64,000 bases of DNA, taken from NCBI RefSeq assembly GCF_013307435.2, contig NZ_CP102845.1, positions 1,922,001 through 1,986,000 on the forward strand, given 5' to 3'. This document shows positions 57,442 to 64,000 of the stretch, in pieces (within the stretch, counting starts at the first letter, position 1; every line of letters begins with the position of its first letter). This DNA is from Microvirga terrae (GTDB lineage Bacteria > Pseudomonadota > Alphaproteobacteria > Rhizobiales > Beijerinckiaceae). Below the pieces are notes generated by a model. The model worked only from the letters and a program-made list of their open reading frames with translations, made no database searches and was not told the origin of the DNA. Position numbers and translations under genes: made by a program.

Positions 57442-57717
57442 ATGAGCAGCAATGTTCGCGACAATGCCGACCGCCGTCGGTTCGAACTGGAGCAGAATGG
57501 ACATATCGCGTTCGCCAATTACGAGCGGCGCGGGTCCGATCTCGTGATCCGCCATGTGGAGGCCGCCGTTCCGCTGCGGGGCACCGGTGCCGCCGGCGAA
57601 CTCATGCGGGGGGTCGCCGAGATCGCCCGCTCCGAGGGACGGACGATCACGCCGCTCTGCGGTTACGCCTGGGCTTGGATCCGGCGGCACAAGGAATACG
57701 CCGACCTGCTGAATTGA
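57442..57717 (+). CDS. Small GNAT-like acetyltransferase (YjdJ/NATD1-type)
   Basis: This 91-residue protein has the short GNAT form: RFELEQNGHIAFANYERRGS, then VEAAVPLRGTGAAGELMRGV (acetyl-CoA loop) and ITPLCGYAWAWIRRHKEYAD, the characteristic C-terminus of the NATD1/YjdJ group. Function is unknown in bacteria. It diverges from the HAD hydrolase gene. Confidence 0.82.
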   Translation: MSSNVRDNADRRRFELEQNGHIAFANYERRGSDLVIRHVEAAVPLRGTGAAGELMRGVAEIARSEGRTITPLCGYAWAWIRRHKEYADLLN

Positions 57718-57818
57718 GCCGGATCCTCCCTGTTCGGTGGGTGTGCCCATTCGCCGTACTGCGATCTGCGTCAAAATAGACTAAACAGCGGCACCTCCAA
57801 AAAACTTCCTATCGCGCT

Positions 57819-59606
57819 ATGGGGGCGCCGCCTGTGACGAACGTGATCGAAAAAGCCAGAAGGGTTCTGGCGAATAAAAGCGTGGCCGTTTTTGCCGCTG
57901 TCCTGGCCCTGGTCATTGCGGCCGCCGTGTTCATCGGTCCCCGCCTGCTGGCTGAGCCGCCTGTCGAGATCTCCTATTCCGAGTTCACCCGGGACCTGGC
58001 TGCCAAGAAGGTCCAGAAGGTTCTGATCGAGAGCGGCGGGCTCTCCGTCTCGACGAGCGACAGGAATGTCTTTGTGCGCATGCCCAACGGCCTCGTGAGC
58101 GCCGATTATATCGAGCGGGTCACGGCTTCCGGCGCCGAGGTCGATTTCAAGAAGCCCGGCTTCGATGCGGCTCATCTGGCGAGCATCCTCGTGCCGCTGG
58201 TTCTCGTCGCGGCCGTGCTGGTGATGCTGGCGATCCAGACCGATTTCAAGCCGACTTCGCGCTGGCCCCGCGTGATCCGGAGCCTGCCCAATCGCTTCGA
58301 CGACGTCGCGGGTCAGGAAGAGGCCAAGGCCGAATTGCAGGAGGTGATCGCATTCCTGCGCGATTCGGAGGCTTTCACGAAGGTGGGGGCCCGCATCCCC
58401 CGCGGTCTGCTGATGGTCGGTCCGCCCGGAACGGGCAAGACCCTGATTGCCAAGGCCCTGGCGGGCGAAGCCGGCGTGTCGTTCATGGCCGTCTCGGGCA
58501 GCGACTTCTCCGCACCCCTGATCGGCATTGCCAAGAGCCGCGTCGCCAAGCTGTTCGAGCAGGCGCGCAAGAAGGCCCCCTGCCTGATCTTCATCGACGA
58601 GATCGACGCCATCGGGCGCAAGCGCGGCGGCGGCGGATCAGCGGCCGACAGGGAATTCGAGTCGACCCTGAACCAGCTTCTGGTGGAGATGGACGGCTTC
58701 AACACCACGGCCGGCGTGATCGTCATCGGGGCGACGAACCGCGTCGACGTGCTCGACCCGGCGCTCCTGCGTCCCGGCCGCTTCGACCGTCAGGTCCATA
58801 TCGGACTTCCCGATATCGGCGGCCGCGAGGCGATCCTCAACGTTCATGCCCGCAACGTGAAGCTCGCCGAGGGTGTGAGCCTCGCATCGATCGCCAAGGG
58901 CACCCCGGGCTTCTCAGGCGCCGACCTCGGCAACCTCCTCAACGAGGCGGCGATCTTCGCGGCCCGCGAGGGCGTCGAGGAGGTCACTCGGGATCACCTA
59001 GAAGCGGCTCGCAACAAGATCATCATGGGGCTTGAGCGCCGCTCCCTCGTGATCTCGGACGAGGAGCGCAGGCTGGTGGCCGTCCACGAGGCTGGCCACG
59101 CCCTCTGCGCCTGCCTGCTGCCGGCCTCCGACAAGGTTCACAGCGCCACCATCATCCCGCACGGCCAGGCGCTTGGGCTCGTGATGCGGCTGCCCGATCA
59201 TGATCGATTCTGCATTCCGGTGGAGAAGCTCGAGGCGGATCTCATCGTCGCCATGGGCGGCCGCGCGGCCGAGGAGATCGTGTTCGGGGCCAAGAGAGTC
59301 ACGACGGGAGCCGCCAGCGACATTGCTCACGCCACGAACATCGTGACCAAGATGGTCACCGAGTGGGGCATGAGCCCGGCGATCGGGATGGTCCGAGTCG
59401 CCCGCTCGGGAGATAGCCTTCCCCGCGAGGTCGAGCAGGAAATCCGCCGCATCATCGATGAGATGTACGCCGCCGCGAAGACCTGCATCGAGGACAACCG
59501 CGATGCGCTCGACGCCCTGACCCAGGCCCTTCTGGAGCACGAGACGATCGAAGGCGACGAGGTCCGTGAGATCGTCGCGAAGCTGGAGACGAGACTGGCC
59601 GCCTGA
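57819..59606 (+). CDS. FtsH-like AAA+ zinc metalloprotease, short divergent form
   Basis: This 595-residue protein has helix 1 (~22-44), a small periplasmic domain (~45-120), helix 2 (~121-140) and an AAA+ domain with Walker A GPPGTGKT (201-208), Walker B CLIFIDEID (255-263) and second region of homology ATNRVDVLDPALLRPGRFDR (305-324). The protease domain has HEAGH (423-427) and Asp501. All catalytic residues are present. The pore loop reads GSDFSAPLIGIAKSRV (227-242), where family members usually have an FVG aromatic. It lacks the long C-terminal tail of housekeeping FtsH, so it is probably an accessory paralogue. Confidence 0.88.
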   Translation: MGAPPVTNVIEKARRVLANKSVAVFAAVLALVIAAAVFIGPRLLAEPPVEISYSEFTRDLAAKKVQKVLIESGGLSVSTSDRNVFVRMPNGLVSADYIERVTASGAEVDFKKPGFDAAHLASILVPLVLVAAVLVMLAIQTDFKPTSRWPRVIRSLPNRFDDVAGQEEAKAELQEVIAFLRDSEAFTKVGARIPRGLLMVGPPGTGKTLIAKALAGEAGVSFMAVSGSDFSAPLIGIAKSRVAKLFEQARKKAPCLIFIDEIDAIGRKRGGGGSAADREFESTLNQLLVEMDGFNTTAGVIVIGATNRVDVLDPALLRPGRFDRQVHIGLPDIGGREAILNVHARNVKLAEGVSLASIAKGTPGFSGADLGNLLNEAAIFAAREGVEEVTRDHLEAARNKIIMGLERRSLVISDEERRLVAVHEAGHALCACLLPASDKVHSATIIPHGQALGLVMRLPDHDRFCIPVEKLEADLIVAMGGRAAEEIVFGAKRVTTGAASDIAHATNIVTKMVTEWGMSPAIGMVRVARSGDSLPREVEQEIRRIIDEMYAAAKTCIEDNRDALDALTQALLEHETIEGDEVREIVAKLETRLAA

Positions 59607-59631
59607 CCAGGCGACCGTTCTCACCTGCCAT

Positions 59632-61179
59632 TCATCCCGAGATGCGGGCGAGGTCCTGCTTCATCGCGCCGTCCTCCTGGAGGGGCGCATGGATCGTGCA
59701 GACGACCCCGGTCGGCGCGAAGGTGATGGCGACATCCCCGTGCAGCTCCTGGGCAAGGCTGCGCTCGATCAACCGGGTGCCGAACCCGCGTCGGCTCGGT
59801 TCGACGACGCGGGGGCCGTCCGTTTCCCTCCAGGTCAGCTCCAGCCTCGTCCCATCGGCCTGCTCCCGCAGCGACCAGGTGATCGCGACGCGTCCCGTCG
59901 AATCGGACAGGGCGCCGTATTTGACCGCGTTGGTGCCGAGTTCCTGGAGCGCCATGGCGACCGCGAGGGCGATCCGGGGCGGCAGGCGCACGTCCCGCCC
60001 ATGCAGATCGAACCGGCCGTGCCCATCGGCCTGAAACGGCGCGATGGCTTCCTGGACGACCTCGCGCAGGTAGGCTCCGTCCCAGTTCTCGCGGGTCAGT
60101 ACGTCATGAGCACGGGAGAGGGCAAACAAGCGTCCCTCGACCGCATCGCGGGCTTCGCTCGCGGTCTCCGCGTTGCGCAGGCTCTGCGACGCGATGGACT
60201 GCACGGTCGCCAGGGTATTCTTCACGCGATGATTGAGTTCGTTGATGAGAAGTTGCTGGTGCTCCTCGGCCCGCTTCATCTCCGTGACGTCGAGCGCGAC
60301 GCCCAAGGTCCTCGCCGGTAGACCGTCCTTGAAGTCCTGCATCTCGGCCCGGAGCAGCAGCCAGTGCAGGGAGCCGTCGGGCCAGGTGATCCGAAGCTCC
60401 GTTTCCATATGTCTGTCCCCACGGGCCATGGCCTCCCGGGCGATGGCTCGAAGGCGTTCCCGTTCGCCCGGGCAGTAGTGCGCTCTGAGCTCCTCGGTCG
60501 TCAGGACGGCGTCCGACGGAAGGCCGAAGAGTCGCTTGAGCTCCGGTGACGCTGTCACCGAATCCGTTGCGGTTTCCACCTCCCAGACGGCCATTCGCCC
60601 CGCGTCGATGGCGAGGCGCAGACGAGCCTCGCTTTCGGCCAGAGCCGCCTGTGAGCGCTTCATCTCGGAGAGGTCGGCGGCCAGCACATAAAAGCCGATG
60701 ACCCGGCCATCTTCGTCAAAGTCGGGGATGTAGTCGGACTTGACGTAGCGCATGCCCGTGCGAAAGGGCGCCCACCACTCGTGACCCGTCCGCTCCCCGG
60801 CGAGGGCTGCCTCGATATAGGGCCTCGTCCGCTCATAAGCCGGGGTTCCTACGGCTTCCCACAGGTGGAGGCCATACAGGCTCTCCGGCGTGCGCCCGAT
60901 CCAGATCTCGTACGCCCGGTTGTTGAAGCGGTAGCGCTGATCGGCGTCGACATAGGCCACCAGGGCGGGAAGATGATCGGCGATCTGCCGGAGCTTCTGC
61001 TCGCTGACATGAGGCGGCCATTCGGTGCTCTCGGTGGAGCGGCCATGTGCCGAATCAGAGCGGGCGCCGACCGACGACCTGCTGGTCTGCAGCTGCGCCC
61101 GCAACTCGCGGTTCTCGCGCTCCAGTTCCGCCAGCCTGTGCAGCAGAGCGTCCCGGTCCATGGGCTCGACTGTTATCAT
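59632..61179 (-). CDS. PAS-PAS-HWE sensor histidine kinase, cytoplasmic
   Basis: This 515-residue protein has an N-terminal coiled coil (~8-35), two PAS domains (~60-175 and ~183-303, the second with a PAC tail) and an HWE-type kinase core. The phospho-acceptor His317 lies in LINELNHRVKNTLATVQ, the N-box is LQELGTNAVKYGALS, and the Trp-x-Glu motif is WRETDGP (450-456). No membrane helices, so it senses an internal signal. No response regulator is next to it. HWE kinases often feed the PhyR-EcfG general stress pathway, and an EcfG-like promoter precedes this gene. Start could also be ATG 61161. Confidence 0.9.
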   Translation of the reverse strand: MITVEPMDRDALLHRLAELERENRELRAQLQTSRSSVGARSDSAHGRSTESTEWPPHVSEQKLRQIADHLPALVAYVDADQRYRFNNRAYEIWIGRTPESLYGLHLWEAVGTPAYERTRPYIEAALAGERTGHEWWAPFRTGMRYVKSDYIPDFDEDGRVIGFYVLAADLSEMKRSQAALAESEARLRLAIDAGRMAVWEVETATDSVTASPELKRLFGLPSDAVLTTEELRAHYCPGERERLRAIAREAMARGDRHMETELRITWPDGSLHWLLLRAEMQDFKDGLPARTLGVALDVTEMKRAEEHQQLLINELNHRVKNTLATVQSIASQSLRNAETASEARDAVEGRLFALSRAHDVLTRENWDGAYLREVVQEAIAPFQADGHGRFDLHGRDVRLPPRIALAVAMALQELGTNAVKYGALSDSTGRVAITWSLREQADGTRLELTWRETDGPRVVEPSRRGFGTRLIERSLAQELHGDVAITFAPTGVVCTIHAPLQEDGAMKQDLARISG

Positions 61180-61259
61180 CTACTGTTCTTGGCCCATTTT
61201 TCGCATGAACCCCATGCTACTCATGGTCTAGGTCGGAAGATAGAAAGACAACGGGAAAA

Positions 61260-61284
61260 AACCCGGGGCTTCGGGGATCGTTCC
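61260..61284 (-). promoter_or_regulatory. Possible EcfG-type promoter of the HWE kinase gene
   Basis: Read on the minus strand: GGAAC (61284-61280), 16 bases, GGTT (61263-61260), one mismatch from GGAAC-N16/17-CGTT. It lies about 80 bases upstream of the kinase start. The same DNA also forms a hairpin (TTCGGGGA-TCGT-TCCCCGAA), which could mislead. Confidence 0.3.
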
Positions 61285-61350
61285 CCGAAACGCGTCCTGG
61301 ATGCAGCGCCGATTATTGAATATGGTGCCCGCCCATAAGGGGGCTCCCAC

Positions 61351-61476
61351 ATGAAACATATCATTCGCGTCGCCGCCGTCGTCGGTCTTGGGCTGCTCGC
61401 CACGGCCTGCGACAAGTGCGGCAACTGGAATATGAACACGCCGCAGTTCTGTCACGCCGACAAGCCGCAGTCCTGA
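61351..61476 (+). CDS. Very small lipoprotein (41 aa)
   Basis: The frame encodes 41 residues: a lipoprotein signal peptide (MKHIIRVAAVVGLGLLATAC) with lipobox LATAC, so Cys20 would be lipidated, followed by a 21-residue mature peptide (DKCGNWNMNTPQFCHADKPQ and one more residue) with two further cysteines. AAGGGGG precedes the ATG. The shape resembles entericidin-like small lipoproteins, but I see no direct family match. Confidence 0.7.
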   Translation: MKHIIRVAAVVGLGLLATACDKCGNWNMNTPQFCHADKPQS

Positions 61477-61507
61477 CCTGCCGACTGATCCTGATCGGGA
61501 AAGATCC

Positions 61508-62185
61508 TTGAAGCTCGTTCTCTTCGATGTCGACGGCACGCTGGTCGACAGCCAGGACATCATCGTCGCGGCGCAGCGCATGGCGTTCGCGGCCCATGGG
61601 CTGGAGCCGCCGAGCCGGGAACGCTCACTCTCCATCGTAGGGCTGTCCCTCGCGGAGGCGTTTACGGTTCTGGTCGGATCCAAGGGGCCTGTCGATGGGC
61701 TCGTCGCGGCCTACAAGGACGCTTTTCTCACCCTGCGCCAAGATCCGGCAAATGCGGAGCCGATCTTCCCCGGCGTCGACCATTGCCTTGAATGGCTCCG
61801 ACGTCGGGGCGACGTGCTGCTCGGGATAGCCACCGGAAAATCCCGGCGTGGCGTTGCTCATCTGCTCACCCGCCAGGGATGGCAAGACGTCTTCTCGGTG
61901 ATCCAGACCGCCGACGATGCCCCCTCCAAGCCTCATCCGGGCATGATCCTGCAGGCGACGCGGGAGGTTGGGGCCGAGCCCCACGACACGGTCATGGTCG
62001 GTGATTCCAGCTTCGACATGGCCATGGCTCGTGCGGCGGGCGTCCTGCCGGTGGGCGTATCCTGGGGATTTCAGACCGTGGCCGCTCTGACCGAGGCGGG
62101 AGCGGGACCCATCGTCCATTCCTTTCAGGAACTCGAGACGGCTCTGCAGGAATTCCTGGACGCTCCCTCGCCGATTTCCGCCTGA
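61508..62185 (+). CDS. HAD-IA family phosphatase (phosphoglycolate phosphatase-like)
   Basis: This 225-residue protein has motif I LFDVDGTLVDSQDIIVAA (Asp7/Asp9), a helical cap (~20-85), motif II GIATGKSRRG, Lys in SKPHPGMI, and motif IV VMVGDSSFDMAMARAAG. It dephosphorylates a small metabolite; phosphoglycolate phosphatase-like members are common here. The start is TTG 61508 after GGGAAAG; no ATG fits. ATP12 follows after 10 bases. Confidence 0.87.
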   Translation: MKLVLFDVDGTLVDSQDIIVAAQRMAFAAHGLEPPSRERSLSIVGLSLAEAFTVLVGSKGPVDGLVAAYKDAFLTLRQDPANAEPIFPGVDHCLEWLRRRGDVLLGIATGKSRRGVAHLLTRQGWQDVFSVIQTADDAPSKPHPGMILQATREVGAEPHDTVMVGDSSFDMAMARAAGVLPVGVSWGFQTVAALTEAGAGPIVHSFQELETALQEFLDAPSPISA

Positions 62186-62195
62186 ACCCCATCTT

Positions 62196-62987
62196 ATGCC
62201 CATGACAGATCCACGCGACTGGTTCCCGTCGGAAGAGGAACCCAACCCCATGCGGGCTGCCCAGGCCGGCATGAAGCCCACCCTGCCGAAGCGCTTCTAC
62301 AAGGAGGCCGGCGTCGAGGAGCGGGACGGCCTGTTCCATCTGACCCTCGACGGGCGTACGGCCAAGACGCCGAGCAAGCAGGCCCTGGCCGTGCCGACCC
62401 GCGAGCTGGCCGAAGCAATCGCCGCGGAATGGCAGGGGCAGGGGGACGAGATCGATCCCTCCACCATGCCCATTACCCGCATCGTCAATTCCGCGATCGA
62501 CGGGGTAGCGCCCCGGCACACCGAGGTCGTGGAGGATCTCGTGCGCTATGCCGGGTCGGACCTGGTCTATTACCGCGCCGGCGAGCCCGAACGTCTTGCC
62601 AATGCGCAGGACGAGGCCTGGAGCCCGGTTCTCGACTGGGCCCGGGACGCCCACGGCGCCCGTTTCACCTTGGGCGAGGGCGTCATGCATGTGGCTCAGC
62701 CGGACGAGGCTGTCACGGCGATTCGTGGCGCTGTCGAGCAGATCCGGTCGCCGTTCGCGCTCGCCGCCCTGCATGTGATGACGACTCTCTCCGGGTCGGT
62801 GCTGATTGCTCTCGCCCACGCGGCGCGTCAGCTGGACCTTGATCAGGCCTGGGCCGCCGCGCATGTGGACGAGCTCTATCAGGAGAGCATCTGGGGCGAG
62901 GATTACGAGGCGATGGAACGCCGCCGGCGACGCGAGGCCGATTTCAGGGCCGCTTCCACGGTCTACCGGCTCGCGACGCCGTCATAG
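62196..62987 (+). CDS. ATP12-family F1-ATPase assembly chaperone
   Basis: This 263-residue protein matches the ATP12 family: PKRFYKEAGVEERDGLFHLT, DGRTAKTPSKQALAVPTREL, AAEWQGQGDEIDPSTMPITR and the long helical C-domain (GSDLVYYRAGEPERLANAQD). Mitochondrial Atp12 holds the F1 alpha subunit during assembly; alphaproteobacterial homologues are presumed to do the same. It is co-directional with the HAD gene. The start could also be the ATG six bases downstream at 62202. Confidence 0.9.
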   Translation: MPMTDPRDWFPSEEEPNPMRAAQAGMKPTLPKRFYKEAGVEERDGLFHLTLDGRTAKTPSKQALAVPTRELAEAIAAEWQGQGDEIDPSTMPITRIVNSAIDGVAPRHTEVVEDLVRYAGSDLVYYRAGEPERLANAQDEAWSPVLDWARDAHGARFTLGEGVMHVAQPDEAVTAIRGAVEQIRSPFALAALHVMTTLSGSVLIALAHAARQLDLDQAWAAAHVDELYQESIWGEDYEAMERRRRREADFRAASTVYRLATPS

Positions 62988-62992
62988 CGCAT

Positions 62993-63117
62993 TCCGTGGA
63001 AAAGTGGATCCGGTTTTCGCTGACGCGGCCCTTCGGGTCCACGGTGAACGATGCGCCGGCCAAGAGAGGGAGCATCGGATCCGATCCCAAAAGTGGGTCC
63101 ACGTTTGGGTCCGATGC
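62993..63117. repeat. REP-like palindromic elements
   Basis: Two related units follow ATP12. One contains GTGGAAAAGTGGATCCGGTT (~62998-63017). The other is an imperfect palindrome at 63072-63117, whose arms GCATCGGA/TCCGATGC and CCCAAA/TTTGGG enclose AGTGGGTCCACG. Both units share AAAAGTGGRTCC. This layout is typical of dispersed intergenic REP/RPE elements of Rhizobiales. Copy number elsewhere in the genome is not visible. Confidence 0.6.
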
Positions 63118-63323
63118 TTGTCTTATGATTTTCGCGTCCTGATCGAGCAAGATGAGGACACCGCCAGCGGGTCGCGAGCTCGCTGGCGGTGGGAGGGGAC
63201 GGGTCGTTCCGACGCAGACCGGAGCGGGTCGAGCTAGAGTCAGACCGCCCCTCTCTTTTCCTCGTGGCCTGAACGGATACCCGGGCGTGATGGCCCGCAT
63301 GACAAGCCAAGGACGCGGAAAAG
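63118..63323 (+). ncRNA. Candidate IS110 left-end non-coding region (possible bridge RNA)
   Basis: These ~206 bases between the REP-like palindrome and the recombinase start contain no gene. A perfect 11-bp stem (CACCGCCAGCG 63159-63169, CGCTGGCGGTG 63181-63191) with an 11-base loop stands out. In the IS110 family a structured RNA from the non-coding end next to the recombinase gene is known to pair with donor and target DNA. Position and structure fit; the element's exact end and the guide loops could not be defined because the other end is outside the window. Confidence 0.4.
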
Positions 63324-64000
63324 ATGGATCATCCTATACCACAGACCGCCGGCATCGACATTGCCAAAGATCAGCTCGATGTCTGTCTCTGCCCCGACGG
63401 GGCCACGCGCCACTTCCCCAACGACGCCAAAGGCCATCGCGCCCTCATCGCTTGGCTGGCCGCGTACGCCATTCAGCGCGTGGTCTTCGAGCCGACCGGC
63501 GCCTATCACCGCGGGCTGGAGCGCAGTCTTGCCAGTGCCGGCCTGCCGCTGGCGAAGATCAATCCCCGCCACGCCCGCCGCTTCGCGGAAGCCCTGGGAC
63601 AGCTCGCCAAAACCGATCGGCTCGATGCGGCCCTGCTGGCGCGTTTTGGAGCCCTGCTCGAGCCTCCCACCCGGCCCGTGCTCAGTCCCACTCTGGATGC
63701 CATGAAGGAGCTGGTGGTGGCGCGGCAGGCGCTGATCAAGGACCGCACGGCCGCTCTCAACCGGCAGAAGGTGGTCCGCTCTCCCTTGTTGCGACGTCAG
63801 CTCGACCAGCGGCTGCGCCAGATAGTCCGCCACTTGGCTGCGGTCGACGCCCAACTTCTCAGCCTGTGTCAGGCGGATGCGGATCTCGCCCCGCGTCTGG
63901 CCATCCTCATGAGCATTCCCGGCATTGCTCAAGCCACGGCCGTGAGCCTGCTCGTCGAGATGCCTGAACTCGGCAGCCTCGATCAGAGCCAGGTGGCCAG
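63324..64000 (+). mobile_element. IS110-family element, recombinase gene (3' part outside window)
   Basis: The frame starts at ATG 63324 and stays open for 225 codons to the window end. The N-terminal RuvC-like DEDD domain is complete, with TAGIDIAKDQLDV (Asp12), VVFEPTGAYHRGLE (Glu56), and AKTDRLDAALLARF (Asp98 and Asp101). A helical linker (~125-190) and the beginning of the C-terminal transposase domain follow (LMSIPGIAQATAVSLLVEMP). The C-terminal domain, with the catalytic serine expected in this family, lies beyond the window. The intact reading frame suggests a recent or active element. Confidence 0.9.

Noticed and set aside
63152..63967. 271-codon frame over the IS110 region
   Set aside because: It is out of frame with the recombinase, whose own frame from 63324 carries every DEDD motif.

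Overview
The window is GC-rich (clearly above 60%) chromosomal DNA from an alphaproteobacterium, most likely of the order Hyphomicrobiales/Rhizobiales. A Methylobacteriaceae/Microvirga-like genus is my best guess, inferred from gene content only. Supporting signs are two near-identical tuf genes, an HWE-family histidine kinase, an ATP12-type F1 assembly chaperone, an S10-spc-alpha cluster without rpmJ or rpsD, and an ECF42-type sigma factor beside a DGPF (YCII) protein.

Region 1 (1-15.1 kb) is mixed accessory and housekeeping DNA. It holds the end of a flavin reductase, a LysR regulator, a rhodanese with a striking inverted repeat upstream, a large secreted VCBS/cadherin/RTX protein, and a CitE-like lyase coupled to a MaoC hydratase. 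These are followed by NAD kinase, CutA, a secreted metallo-beta-lactamase-fold hydrolase and a SpoU/TrmH methyltransferase. Several very small membrane or secreted proteins, a second and smaller RTX protein, tRNA-Thr, an MHS-type MFS transporter and RlmB complete the region.

Region 2 (15.2-50.6 kb) is one long gene-expression supercluster, all on the + strand: tRNA-Tyr, tRNA-Gly, tuf, tRNA-Trp, secE, nusG, rplKA, [YCII protein + ECF42 sigma factor], rplJL, rpoBC, rpsLG, fusA, tuf, the S10 genes (rpsJ to rpsQ), the spc genes (rplN to secY), adk, and the alpha genes (rpsM, rpsK, rpoA, rplQ). Promoter-like sequences precede tRNA-Tyr, rpsL and rplN. Strong stem-loops sit between several operon members: nusG/rplK, rplL/rpoB, tuf/rpsJ, rplO/secY, rpsM/rpsK and rpoA/rplQ. 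The sigma-factor pair splits the usual rplKAJL string.

Region 3 (50.6-63.0 kb) holds a periplasmic Do-like protease, a GNAT enzyme, RarA, a CrcB/FluC fluoride channel and an RluC-type pseudouridine synthase. Next come small GNAT, HAD and hypothetical genes, a short FtsH-like protease with an unusual pore loop, a cytoplasmic PAS-PAS-HWE kinase, a tiny lipoprotein, an HAD phosphatase and ATP12.

Region 4 (63.0-64.0 kb) has REP-like palindromes and then the 5' part of an IS110-family recombinase gene that runs off the window. The structured non-coding DNA directly upstream of that gene is the best candidate here for a non-coding guide (bridge) RNA. It is an inference from the family and has not been demonstrated.
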